Origin: Pseudomonas sp. N40(2020)
Lineage (GTDB): Bacteria > Pseudomonadota > Gammaproteobacteria > Pseudomonadales > Pseudomonadaceae
DNA: 64,000 bases
Direction: 5' to 3'
Assembly (NCBI RefSeq): GCF_014472415.1
Contig: NZ_JACSZV010000034.1
Coordinates: forward strand, 1 to 64,000
Of this stretch, positions 1-8,055 are shown piece after piece (within the stretch, counting starts at the first letter, position 1; each line of letters begins with the position of its first letter). The position numbers and the translations under genes were made by a program. A model generated the notes under the pieces. That model searched no databases, was not told the DNA's origin, and saw only the letters and a program-made list of their open reading frames with translations.

Positions 1-36
1 GCTCAGGGCCATTCCGGTATGGGAATGGCCCTGAGC
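1..36 (-). terminator. Hairpin downstream of minE
   Basis: A perfect 15-bp inverted repeat (arms 1-15 and 22-36, six-base loop) lies 24 bases after the minE stop codon. Position and stability fit an intrinsic terminator of the minCDE operon, possibly shared with a convergent gene outside the window. The T-run expected on the minus strand would lie before base 1, so it cannot be seen. Confidence 0.65.
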
Positions 37-60
37 CGCCGTCGTTCCTGCCGTATCGAC

Positions 61-315
61 TCAGCGATCAGGCAGGGTGATGTTGAGTTCCAGAATCGAG
101 CAACTGCCCTGGCTTTCCAGTGCAACATGTACGTCGTCGTTGCCGATGTTGACGTACTTGCGGATCACGTCGACCAGTTCCTTCTGCAAGGCTGGCAAGT
201 AATCCGGCGTGCTGCGCTGGCCGCGCTCATGCGCCACGATGATCTGTAGACGCTCTTTCGCTACCGAGGCGGTACTTGGCTTTTTGTTGGCACGAAAGAA
301 GTCAAAAAGGTTCAT
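61..315 (-). CDS. minE: Cell division topological specificity factor MinE
   Basis: 84 residues, the usual MinE length. MinE stimulates the MinD ATPase and drives pole-to-pole oscillation that keeps the division inhibitor MinC away from midcell. The N-terminal MNLFDFFR start is the amphipathic membrane-binding helix typical of the family; the anti-MinCD segment (residues about 13-31, containing KERLQIIVAHER) and the C-terminal specificity domain follow. It is last in the minC-minD-minE operon; its ATG overlaps the minD stop codon by one base (TAATG), which suggests translational coupling. Confidence 0.97.
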   Translation of the reverse strand: MNLFDFFRANKKPSTASVAKERLQIIVAHERGQRSTPDYLPALQKELVDVIRKYVNIGNDDVHVALESQGSCSILELNITLPDR

Positions 316-1127
316 TACCTACCTCCAAACAGGCGCTCGAAGAATCCCTTCTTCTCGACATCGAGGAAACGGTGGGCTTTTTCTTTGCCCAGCAAGCGGT
401 CGACGGTATCGCTGTACGCCTGACCGGCATCGCTCTGATCGTCGAGAATGACCGGTACGCCCTGGTTGGATGCCTTGAGCACCGCCTGGGATTCCGGGAT
501 CACGCCCAGCAGCGTTACCGAGAGGATATCCTTGACGTCTTCAACGCCAAGCATCTCGCCCTTTTCAACACGCTCTGGATGGTAGCGGGTGATCAGCAGG
601 TGTTCCTTGATCGGGTCTTCGCCACGTTCGGCGCGACGCGATTTGCTCGCCAGCAGGCCGAGCATGCGGTCCGAATCTCGTACCGAGGACACTTCCGGGT
701 TGGTCACGACGATCGCTTCGTCAGCGAAGTACATGGCCAGGTGCGCGCCTTTTTCGATGCCCGCCGGGGAGTCGCAGACCACGAACTCGAATTGTTCCTT
801 GAGCTCCATCAGGACTTTTTCCACGCCTTCGACAGTCAGCGCGTCTTTGTCGCGGGTCTGACTGGCGGCCAGTACGTAGAGGTTTTCCAGACGCTTGTCT
901 TTGATCAGAGCCTGTTGCAGGTTGGCTTCGCCGTTGACCACGTTGACGAAGTCATACACCACGCGGCGCTCGCAACCCATGATCAGGTCAAGGTTACGCA
1001 AGCCCACGTCGAAGTCGACGATTACTGTTTTGTGGCCGCGCAGAGCGAGGCCGGTACCGATAGCGGCGCTGGTGGTGGTCTTACCCACACCACCCTTGCC
1101 GGATGTAACCACGAGAATCTTGGCCAA
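315..1127 (-). CDS. minD: Septum site-determining ATPase MinD
   Basis: 270 residues. Membrane-associated ParA/MinD-type ATPase that recruits MinC and is displaced by MinE. The deviant Walker A motif GKGGVGKTT is at residues about 10-18 and the C-terminal end (VEKKGFFERLFGG) is the amphipathic membrane-targeting helix. The best start, giving the family N-terminus MAKILVVTSG, is a TTG codon at 1127-1125, preceded by a GGGGTG-type ribosome binding site; the rare start may limit expression relative to minE. It follows minC after a 169-base gap and overlaps minE. Confidence 0.96.
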   Translation of the reverse strand: MAKILVVTSGKGGVGKTTTSAAIGTGLALRGHKTVIVDFDVGLRNLDLIMGCERRVVYDFVNVVNGEANLQQALIKDKRLENLYVLAASQTRDKDALTVEGVEKVLMELKEQFEFVVCDSPAGIEKGAHLAMYFADEAIVVTNPEVSSVRDSDRMLGLLASKSRRAERGEDPIKEHLLITRYHPERVEKGEMLGVEDVKDILSVTLLGVIPESQAVLKASNQGVPVILDDQSDAGQAYSDTVDRLLGKEKAHRFLDVEKKGFFERLFGGR

Positions 1128-1296
1128 GGTGTTTCACCCCTAAGGAAGAAGGACTTTTTAGCCCCTGAAAAACATCTCTTGAAAACTACTGCAGTCGGAC
1201 AGCCTTGGCTGGAATTCGGCTTTTGGCCTTTTTCCTACTTCGTTTGAGCCGTTTTCGCTACGTTTTAGAGATGCTTGGAAAATGCGGCAGTATCCG

Positions 1297-2034
1297 TTAA
1301 AGCCGAATGATGTTCAACACGTCGCCCGACAGGCTGACCTGTACGCCCGAGCCCCACATCGGATCGCGACGCAAGTCTTCGGAAACCTTGTAGTGGCCTG
1401 CGATGGAGATCAGTTCAGCGCTCAATTGCTGACAAAAAATCCGCGCCTTGGTGTCGCCCTTGACCCCGGCCAGCGCACGACCGCGCATCGGGCCGTATAC
1501 ATGGATGTTGCCATCGGCAAGAAGTTCCGCCCCCGGACTGACCGAGGACACCACGACCAGATCGCCACCCTGGGCATATATCTGTTGGCCACCACGCACT
1601 GGCGTAGTGATGACACGGGTCGGTTTGATGGTCGGCTCCGGCGGCTTTTCCGGTTTCTTTTTGACTTCGGCTTCCGGGGTTTCCAACGGTCGTTCACGGG
1701 CGCCGGATGGCGGCAGCACCGGAATGTCGATGGCGATGGCGGCGGCGATGTCTTCGATACGGCTGGCGCGAATCGCCAGGGTGCGCAGGCCATGCTGGCG
1801 GCACACGCGCATCAGGCCCGGCAGATCGACCGCGCCTTCGCTCGGTGGCAGTTTGTCCAGCGCCAGAACCAGCGGCGCGTTGCTGAAGAAGTTCGGCGCC
1901 TGGGCGACTTTGGCGGCCAATTGCCGATCGAGGCTTTCGAGGTCGTTACGGGCCAGTTCCAGCACAGTGATGGCCAGCATGCTGCCCTTGAGCTGGAATA
2001 CGGGATCTTGGTCTAACGGTTCGGTTTGGCTCAT
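1297..2034 (-). CDS. minC: Septum site-determining protein MinC
   Basis: 245 residues. Inhibitor of FtsZ polymerisation, positioned by MinD. The N-terminal domain (residues about 1-105, with FQLKGSMLAIT near the start) is the FtsZ-binding part; a proline/lysine-rich linker follows; the C-terminal beta-helical domain (about 140-245) contains the family signature VRGGQQIYAQGGDLVV and GPMRGRALAG. I chose the ATG at 2034 because it gives the family N-terminus MSQTEPLDQDP; the longer open frame to 2100 has no support. First gene of the min operon and divergent from the acyltransferase gene. Confidence 0.95.
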   Translation of the reverse strand: MSQTEPLDQDPVFQLKGSMLAITVLELARNDLESLDRQLAAKVAQAPNFFSNAPLVLALDKLPPSEGAVDLPGLMRVCRQHGLRTLAIRASRIEDIAAAIAIDIPVLPPSGARERPLETPEAEVKKKPEKPPEPTIKPTRVITTPVRGGQQIYAQGGDLVVVSSVSPGAELLADGNIHVYGPMRGRALAGVKGDTKARIFCQQLSAELISIAGHYKVSEDLRRDPMWGSGVQVSLSGDVLNIIRL

Positions 2035-2151
2035 GTCGGCATACAACGGCTTGTCACTAAAAGTGCCGAGACTTATAACGAGAACGCCCGCGAGCCGCAA
2101 GCCGGGTCGAACGATGTAGAATGCGCGGCCACTGTATTTACGGAAGCTTTA

Positions 2152-3084
2152 ATGGATCGCCCGCGTTTTCGAAAAGCATTTCTTGCTCCACGCTTCTGGC
2201 CGCTCTGGTGCGGGCTGGGGCTTTTGTGGCTGATCGTGCAATTGCCGTATCCGGCGTTGCTGACCATCGGTCGATTTTTGGGCGCCTTGATGTATCGCGT
2301 GGCCGGCGACCGGCGGCGCATCGCCAAGCGCAATCTTGAACTGTGCTTCCCGGAAAAATCCGCCGCCGAGCGCAAACGCCTGCTCAAGGCAAACTTCGCC
2401 TCTACCGGTATCGCCTTTTTTGAAATGGCGATGAGCTGGTGGTGGTCCCGTGAGCGCCTGGCGAAACTGGCCCACGTCGAAGGTCTGGAGCATCTGCAAA
2501 AGGCCCAGCGTGAAGGCAAAGGTGTGATTCTGATGGCCGCGCATTTCACCACGCTGGAAATCGGCGCGGCGCTGCTCGGTCAGCAGCACACCATCGACGG
2601 CATGTACCGCGAACACAAGAATCCATTGTTCGACTTCGTCCAGCGTCGTGGTCGCGAGCGGCACAACCTCGATTCGCTGGCGGTGGAGCGCGATGACGTG
2701 CGTGGCATGCTCAAGCTGCTGCGTTCAGGTCGGGCGATCTGGTACGCACCGGATCAGGACTACGGCGCCAAGCAAAGCATCTTCGTGCCGCTGTTCGGCA
2801 TTCAGGCCGCGACCGTGACCGCGACCACCAAATTCGCCCGGTTGGGTAAAGCGCTGGTGGTGCCGTTCACTCAGGAGCGTCTGGCGGACGGCAGCGGTTA
2901 TCGCCTGACGATTCACCCGCCGCTGGAAGACTTCCCCGGCGAGACCGAAGAGGCCGACTGCATCCGCATCAACCAGTGGGTCGAGAGCGCATTGCGTGCC
3001 TGCCCCGAGCAATACCTGTGGGCGCATCGCCGCTTCAAAAGCCGTCCGCCGGGCGAGCCGAAGCTGTACGCCAAACGCGGTTGA
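2152..3084 (+). CDS. lpxL: Lipid A lauroyl/late acyltransferase (LpxL/HtrB family)
   Basis: 310 residues. Inner-membrane enzyme that transfers a secondary acyl chain from acyl-ACP to the Kdo-lipid A precursor. One N-terminal membrane segment (about residues 20-40, FWPLWCGLGLLWLIVQLPYP) precedes the catalytic H-x4-E motif (AAHFTTLE). Downstream blocks PDQDYG and FVPLFG are also typical of the family. The start at 2152 gives the usual basic N-terminus MDRPRFRKAF; upstream in-frame ATGs lie in the minC promoter. Pseudomonads have more than one LpxL paralog, so chain length and position specificity cannot be told from sequence. Confidence 0.92.
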   Translation: MDRPRFRKAFLAPRFWPLWCGLGLLWLIVQLPYPALLTIGRFLGALMYRVAGDRRRIAKRNLELCFPEKSAAERKRLLKANFASTGIAFFEMAMSWWWSRERLAKLAHVEGLEHLQKAQREGKGVILMAAHFTTLEIGAALLGQQHTIDGMYREHKNPLFDFVQRRGRERHNLDSLAVERDDVRGMLKLLRSGRAIWYAPDQDYGAKQSIFVPLFGIQAATVTATTKFARLGKALVVPFTQERLADGSGYRLTIHPPLEDFPGETEEADCIRINQWVESALRACPEQYLWAHRRFKSRPPGEPKLYAKRG

Positions 3085-3116
3085 ACCAATCCCTATAAGC
3101 ACCATGGAGTGTTGCG

Positions 3117-4277
3117 ATGAGCCCAGCTGAACCGGTCACAGGTTTGATTCTTTCCGGCGGCGGGGCTCGGGCGGCGTATCAGGTGGGGGTGCTGGCGGCG
3201 ATTGCCGAGTTGCTGCCGTTGGGCGCCGACAATCCGTTTCCGGTGATCGTCGGCACCTCGGCCGGGGCGATCAACGCGGTCAGTCTGGCCAGTGGTGCCA
3301 CGGACTTTCGTGCTGCCATCGAACGCCTGACCCTGTTCTGGCAGGGCTTTCGCAGCCACCGCGTGCTGCGCAGCGACTGGCCGGGCGTGATCCACCAGGC
3401 CAGCCGCTTCGTCAGCCACAGCTTGCTTGGCCTCGGTCGCCAGCTGCCGGTGGCGCTGCTCAACAGTTCGCCACTGCGCGACCTGCTCAATGAAAAACTG
3501 CACATGCCCGGCATCGCCGAATCCATCGCGCGCAAGCAATTGCATGCGGTGGCGGTGACCGCGTTCGGCTACGAGTCGGGGCAGGCGGTGACGTTCTATC
3601 AGGGTGGCGGCAAGATTGATGCGTGGTTGCGCCATCGACGCATCGGTGTGCCGACGCAATTGTCGGTGGAGCATCTGCTGGCGAGTTCGGCAATTCCGCT
3701 GTTGTTCGCTCCGGTGAAAATCGGTGAGGAATATTTCGGCGACGGCGCGGTGCGGCAATCGGCGCCGATCAGCCCGGCGTTGCACCTGGGTGCCAGTCGC
3801 GTGCTGGTGGTGGGCGTCAGCGGCAACCCGCGCGGGTTCGATCCCGAGCAGCCACTGGAGCGCACCTACACCGGTCAACAGCCGACGCTGGCGCAGATCG
3901 GCGGGCACATGCTCAACAGCACGTTCATTGACAGCCTGGAGGGCGATATCGAGCTGCTTCAGCGTCTCAACCAGTTCAGCCATCTGATGCCCGAAGGTAC
4001 GCCGACTCGCGAGTTGGGTGTGGCGCCGGTGGAGGTGTTGGTGATTTCGCCGAGTCAGCCAATCGATGAGATCGCGGCGCGACATCGGCAGGAATTGCCG
4101 GCGGCGTTGCGCTTGTTCTTGCGTGGGCCGGGGGCGACCAAGACCAGTGGGGCCGGGGTGTTGAGTTATCTGCTGTTCGAGGCGGGGTATTGCAGCGAGT
4201 TGATCGATCTGGGGCGGCGCGATGCGTTGGCCAAGCGTGAGGAGCTGTGCCGGTTTTTAGGATTGCGGCAGGAGTGA
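3117..4277 (+). CDS. Patatin-like phospholipase family protein
   Basis: 386 residues. Predicted serine acyl hydrolase of the bacterial patatin family. The oxyanion-hole glycine block SGGGARAAYQVGVL is at residues about 11-24, the nucleophile motif GTSAG at about 47-51 and the catalytic aspartate in DGA at about 209-211, so the Ser-Asp dyad is intact. There is no signal peptide. It starts 32 bases after the acyltransferase gene with a GGAG ribosome binding site, so the two may be co-transcribed; a role in lipid turnover is inference. Confidence 0.9.
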   Translation: MSPAEPVTGLILSGGGARAAYQVGVLAAIAELLPLGADNPFPVIVGTSAGAINAVSLASGATDFRAAIERLTLFWQGFRSHRVLRSDWPGVIHQASRFVSHSLLGLGRQLPVALLNSSPLRDLLNEKLHMPGIAESIARKQLHAVAVTAFGYESGQAVTFYQGGGKIDAWLRHRRIGVPTQLSVEHLLASSAIPLLFAPVKIGEEYFGDGAVRQSAPISPALHLGASRVLVVGVSGNPRGFDPEQPLERTYTGQQPTLAQIGGHMLNSTFIDSLEGDIELLQRLNQFSHLMPEGTPTRELGVAPVEVLVISPSQPIDEIAARHRQELPAALRLFLRGPGATKTSGAGVLSYLLFEAGYCSELIDLGRRDALAKREELCRFLGLRQE

Positions 4278-4292
4278 GATCTGCGGTGAGGC

Positions 4293-4369
4293 CTTCGCGA
4301 GCAGGCTCGCTCCCACAGGGATTTGTGTCGTTCACAAAACCAATGTGGGAGCGAGCCTGCTCGCGAAGC
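4293..4369. repeat. REPIN, family A (GTGGGAGCGAGCCTGCTCGC type)
   Basis: Two inverted copies of a Pseudomonas REP palindrome face each other about 35 bases apart. The same sequence, more degenerate, recurs at 6402-6512. Immediately downstream (about 4379-4402) is a short piece of the second repeat family (AAAGATCGCAGCCTGCGATC). It lies between convergent genes and may also act as a transcription end. Confidence 0.85.
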
Positions 4370-4411
4370 TTTTAGAGCGAAAGATCGCAGCCTGCGATCT
4401 TTTGATCTTTA

Positions 4412-5197
4412 TCAGAAGTGGAACTTCACCAGGAAGCTCGTGGTGCTCTGATTGGTCTTGAACGCACCGGTATCGTCGATCCCGTACTTGTCTTTCCAGT
4501 AGTCGTATTCAACACCGACATACAACTGCTTCTCGCCGAAACTCAGCGCCTTGCCCAGGTCGTATTTGACCTGTGGGTTGAAGTGCAGGTTGGCGTGGTA
4601 ATCGCCCTTGGAGTTGGAGTCGTTGTCGGTCACCCAGTCCATGAAGCCGTCGATGAGGATGTCCGACTTGCCGACCGGGATGGTGTAGGACCAGACCGGG
4701 GTAATCTGCCAGACGTTGTCACCGGCGCGTGCACCTTGGGTGTGGCGCTGGTAGAAGTTCAACTGGAAGTAGTCGAAGCCCGGGATGGCCAGGTCGAAGC
4801 CCGGACCGATCAGGTACGACTCGGTGTCGCCTTCGCCGAACTCGTAGGTCATCGCCACCAGAACGTCTTTGATCGGGCCGAACTCGATCTTCTGGTCGAG
4901 CACTTTGCCCAGCGAGATGCGCGGGCTGAACTCACCGTAGTAGGTGTTCGGGCCGTTGCTGAAGTCCTTGCCACCGTTGTAGAAGATCTTGTCGAGGAAG
5001 AAGAAGTTATCCCCGTACTTCCACGCATCGGCGTGCTCGAAGGTGACGGTCTGCTGGATGCGCGGGTTGACCTGGAAATCCTTGCCATAGAGGTAAGTCA
5101 GGCTGTTGTTCTGCCATTGCAGCAGGCCTTCGGCCATGGCCTGCCCCCCGGCCAACATCGATCCCGCGAGCATCAGGCTGGTGCACATACGTTTCAT
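4412..5197 (-). CDS. Tsx/OmpK-like nucleoside-specific outer membrane channel (copy 1)
   Basis: 261 residues. Signal peptide of about 22 residues (MKRMCTSLMLAGSMLAGGQAMA) ending in AMA, then a beta-rich chain that ends in phenylalanine (LVKFHF), as expected for a BAM-assembled outer-membrane barrel. The mature start LLQWQNNSLTYLYG and the length fit the OmpK/Tsx family of nucleoside-specific channels. Position beside a purine permease and the urate pathway suggests a role in purine or nucleoside uptake (inference). About two thirds identical by eye to the next gene, so a tandem duplication. Confidence 0.88.
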   Translation of the reverse strand: MKRMCTSLMLAGSMLAGGQAMAEGLLQWQNNSLTYLYGKDFQVNPRIQQTVTFEHADAWKYGDNFFFLDKIFYNGGKDFSNGPNTYYGEFSPRISLGKVLDQKIEFGPIKDVLVAMTYEFGEGDTESYLIGPGFDLAIPGFDYFQLNFYQRHTQGARAGDNVWQITPVWSYTIPVGKSDILIDGFMDWVTDNDSNSKGDYHANLHFNPQVKYDLGKALSFGEKQLYVGVEYDYWKDKYGIDDTGAFKTNQSTTSFLVKFHF

Positions 5198-5570
5198 TCG
5201 GTTGCTCCCAAAGTAGGTGTTCCACGTTTATTTTTTTAAGATCGGCGCTCTGGTGTGGCGCCTTTTTTCGTTGCTGCAAAAGTCATCCGATCGGTCAGCT
5301 TCGCTATCGATAGCAAGAGCTGGGCCAACGCTTTCAGAAAGCAAAAAAACGCCCGTTCGGCTGCTGAAAAACAGTCGATTGAGCGTGTTTTCGGGATGCC
5401 TCGGTACTGGCCGGGGCCGGGATAAGTTGGCTTTTCGGTCAGGAATTAAATCCGGGCTTTTTTTTAGACCGAATTCAAGAGGCCGCGGAGAATACTGACT
5501 CCTTGGCCAGCTCTCAAGTGCCCCGCAACAGAGCACCGACGACAGGTATGGGGCACGGTTGCGGGTCATC
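5198..5570. other. Intergenic region between the two channel genes
   Basis: About 370 bases without a convincing gene. It must hold the promoter of copy 1 (minus strand). A T-rich stretch (5456-5464) after a CCGGGC block could be a terminator, but I do not find a good stem. There is no TTGTNTACAA operator like the one in front of puuE and uraH. Confidence 0.5.
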
Positions 5571-6356
5571 TTAGAAGTGCACCTTCACCAGCAGGCTGGC
5601 GGTGTTCTGATTGGTGTCGAGGTTGCGGCTGTTTTCGACCCCGTATTTATTTTTCCAATAGCTGTACTCGGTGCCGACGTACAACTGCTTATGACTCCAG
5701 CCAAGGGCTTTGCCGAGGTCATATTTGATCTGCGGATTGATGTGCAGGTTGGCGTGGTAGGTGCCGCGCGAGTTCTCGTCGTTGTCGACAACCCAGTCCA
5801 GATAGCCGTCGATCAGCAGATCGGAATTGCCCTCGGGAATGCTGTAGGACCAGCCGGGGGTGATCTGCCAGACGCCATCGCCGGGACGCGGGCCCTCGGT
5901 CTGGCGACGGAAGATGTTCAGGGTGACGTAGTTGAAGCCGGGCACTTTGAGGTCAAAGCCTGGGCCGATCAGATAGGCCTCGCTTTCACCTTCGCCGTAC
6001 TCGTAGGTCATCGCCAGCAAGACGTCCTTGATCGGGCCGAACTCGATTTTCTGATCGAAGATCTTGCCGAACGAAAAACGCGGAGTGAATTCGCCGTAGA
6101 AGGTGTGCGGGCCTTTGTTGCGGTCTTCCTGACCGTTGTAGAAGATTTTGTCGACGAACAGGAAGTTGTCGCCGTACTTCCACTTGTCAGCATGTTCGAA
6201 CGTCACCGTTTGCTGAATCGACGGGTTGATCGCGAAATTCTTGCCGTACAGATAGCTCAGGCTGTTGGTCTGCCACAGCAATAAATCGCCGGCCATGGCT
6301 TGGGATGCGGCCAGCAGGCAGCCGCTCAACAGCAGGTTGGTTTGCGTGCGAATCAT
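5571..6356 (-). CDS. Tsx/OmpK-like nucleoside-specific outer membrane channel (copy 2)
   Basis: 261 residues, exactly the length of copy 1. Signal peptide MIRTQTNLLLSGCLLAASQA followed by MAGDLLLWQ; C-terminal residue Phe (LVKVHF). Shared blocks with copy 1 include QTVTFEHAD, KIFYNG, GPIKD and SYLIGPGFDL/AYLIGPGFDL. Its own 5' gap and the REP element behind it separate it from the permease gene. Keeping both copies suggests different substrates or expression; specificity cannot be read from the sequence. Confidence 0.88.
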   Translation of the reverse strand: MIRTQTNLLLSGCLLAASQAMAGDLLLWQTNSLSYLYGKNFAINPSIQQTVTFEHADKWKYGDNFLFVDKIFYNGQEDRNKGPHTFYGEFTPRFSFGKIFDQKIEFGPIKDVLLAMTYEYGEGESEAYLIGPGFDLKVPGFNYVTLNIFRRQTEGPRPGDGVWQITPGWSYSIPEGNSDLLIDGYLDWVVDNDENSRGTYHANLHINPQIKYDLGKALGWSHKQLYVGTEYSYWKNKYGVENSRNLDTNQNTASLLVKVHF

Positions 6357-6401
6357 CTGTTGCTCCCTCTTGTTTTTATTTTTCAGGCGCAGAGTTGCTT
6401 T

Positions 6402-6512
6402 CCCTGTGGGAGCGAGCCTGCTCCGGGCGGCGTTCCGACGAAAGCGGTGTATCAGTCAACGAGAGTGTTGAAGCTGATGACGTCTTCGCGAGCAGTCTCG
6501 CTCCCACAAGGG
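6402..6512. repeat. Degenerate REPIN, family A
   Basis: Left copy GTGGGAGCGAGCCTGCTC near 6406-6423 and inverted copy CTTCGCGAGCAGTCTCGCTC near 6484-6503, about 60 bases apart, same family as 4293-4369. It lies downstream of the permease gene and upstream of channel copy 2. Confidence 0.75.
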
Positions 6513-6528
6513 GCTATCGGTGTTGCTG

Positions 6529-7887
6529 TTAATGCGGGTGCGCGTGGCAGTCGTTGATCGCTGCGCGCTCTTTGCCGCCAAGAATGTTGAACAACAGGTT
6601 CAGCGTCAGCGCACTGAGCGTGGCCATGGCGATACCGCTGTGGGTGATCGGGCTCATCCACAGCGGCAGGTGGGCGAAGAACTCCGGACGCACCACCGGG
6701 ATCAGGCCCATGCCGATGCTCACTGCCACCAGCAACTGATTGCGACGATCACCGATGTCGGCTTCTTGCAGGATCTTGATCCCGGTTGCCGCGACCATGC
6801 CGAACATCGCAATCGCCGCACCACCCAATACGGCCGGTGGAATCGAGGCCACGAGAAAGGCCGCTTTCGGTAGCAGGCTGAGCATGATGAGCAAGCCGCC
6901 GGCGACGATGGTCACCGAGCGGCAGCGCACGCCGGTCATCTGCACCAGGCCGATGTTCTGCGCGAACGAAGAGTGGGTGAAGGTGTTGAAGAACCCGGCA
7001 ACGAACGACGCGCCGGCATCGCACAGCAAGCCGCGACGCAGCATGCGCGGGCAGACTTCCTGGCCGGTGATCTTGCCCAGCGCCAAGAACATCCCGGTGG
7101 ACTCGACGAAGATGATCACCACCACCAGGCACATCGACAGGATCGGTGCGAGTTCGAATTTCGGCATGCCGAAGTGCAGCGGTGTAACAAACTGAATCCA
7201 CGGCGCGTTGGCCATGCCGCTCAAGTCGACCATGCCGATCGCCCCGCACAGCAGGTAGCCGAAGCACATGCCGATCAACACGGAGATATTGACCCAGAAA
7301 CCGCGCATGAAGCGGTGGATCAGCAAAATGGTGCCCAACACCAGTGCGGCGATGGCCAGATAAATCGGTGAGCCGAATTGCGCAGCGGCGGCACCGCCAC
7401 CGGCCCAATTCACGGCCACGGGGAGCAGCGACAAACCGATCGAGGTGATCACCGTGCCGGTCACCAGCGGCGGGAAGAAGCGCACGACTTTGGACATGAA
7501 CGGCGCGATGATCATGCCGAAGAAACCGGCGGCGATCGTTGCACCGAAGATCCCTTGCAGACCGATACCGGGCATCCCGGCCATGGCGACCATGCTGCCC
7601 ACAGCGGCAAAACTGGCGCCCATCATCACCGGCATGCGAATGCCCATCGGGCCGATGCCCATCGACTGCACGATGGTGGCGATGCCGGCGACCAGCAGGT
7701 CGGCGTTGATCAGGAAGGCGATTTCTTCACGACTCAGGCCAGCGGCCTGTCCGATGATCAACGGCACCGCGATGGCACCGCCGTACATCAGCAGAACATG
7801 TTGCAAACCGACCAGGATCAGTTGCAAAAGGGGCAAACGCTGAATGGCGGGTGCGTCGGGGATGCGCGCTTTGGACAGCTCGGACAT
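6529..7887 (-). CDS. NCS2 family urate/xanthine-type permease
   Basis: 452 residues with about 12-14 hydrophobic segments. Nucleobase:cation symporter-2 (NAT) family, xanthine/urate branch. The NAT signature appears as QNIGLVQMTGVRCR near residue 325; the acidic residue in the FVESTGMF block of TM8 is also present. It follows puuD on the same strand, 168 bases away across a REP element, and precedes the two outer-membrane channel genes. Context strongly favours urate or xanthine uptake feeding the pathway upstream in the operon; the substrate is inferred. Confidence 0.9.
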   Translation of the reverse strand: MSELSKARIPDAPAIQRLPLLQLILVGLQHVLLMYGGAIAVPLIIGQAAGLSREEIAFLINADLLVAGIATIVQSMGIGPMGIRMPVMMGASFAAVGSMVAMAGMPGIGLQGIFGATIAAGFFGMIIAPFMSKVVRFFPPLVTGTVITSIGLSLLPVAVNWAGGGAAAAQFGSPIYLAIAALVLGTILLIHRFMRGFWVNISVLIGMCFGYLLCGAIGMVDLSGMANAPWIQFVTPLHFGMPKFELAPILSMCLVVVIIFVESTGMFLALGKITGQEVCPRMLRRGLLCDAGASFVAGFFNTFTHSSFAQNIGLVQMTGVRCRSVTIVAGGLLIMLSLLPKAAFLVASIPPAVLGGAAIAMFGMVAATGIKILQEADIGDRRNQLLVAVSIGMGLIPVVRPEFFAHLPLWMSPITHSGIAMATLSALTLNLLFNILGGKERAAINDCHAHPH

Positions 7888-7980
7888 GCAACACCTCGGA
7901 TCTTTTTTATTCTTGTGATTGAACAGCTGCCGGGTTGCTCACAGCTGTTTTTTTGCATCAGGTAAACCGCGCTGCGGCTA

Positions 7981-8044
7981 ATCGCTGGCAAGCCAGCTCC
8001 CACAGGATTCAGGTAGTCCCTGTGGGAGCTGGCTTGCCAGCGAT
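7981..8044. repeat. REP pair, family B (GGGAGCTGGCTTGCCAGC type)
   Basis: A near-perfect 26-bp inverted repeat (about 7981-8006 and 8019-8044) with a 12-base loop between puuD and the permease gene. The same sequence recurs at 48034-48114, and a one-palindrome variant is at 42338-42365. As RNA it would form a long hairpin inside the operon and could stabilise or separate the two messages. Confidence 0.88.
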
Positions 8045-8055
8045 GCTTTTACTGC

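Noticed and set aside
276..1247. 323-codon plus-strand ORF opposite minD
   Set aside because: It is the antisense shadow of minD/minE in GC-rich DNA; minD has full family conservation on the other strand.
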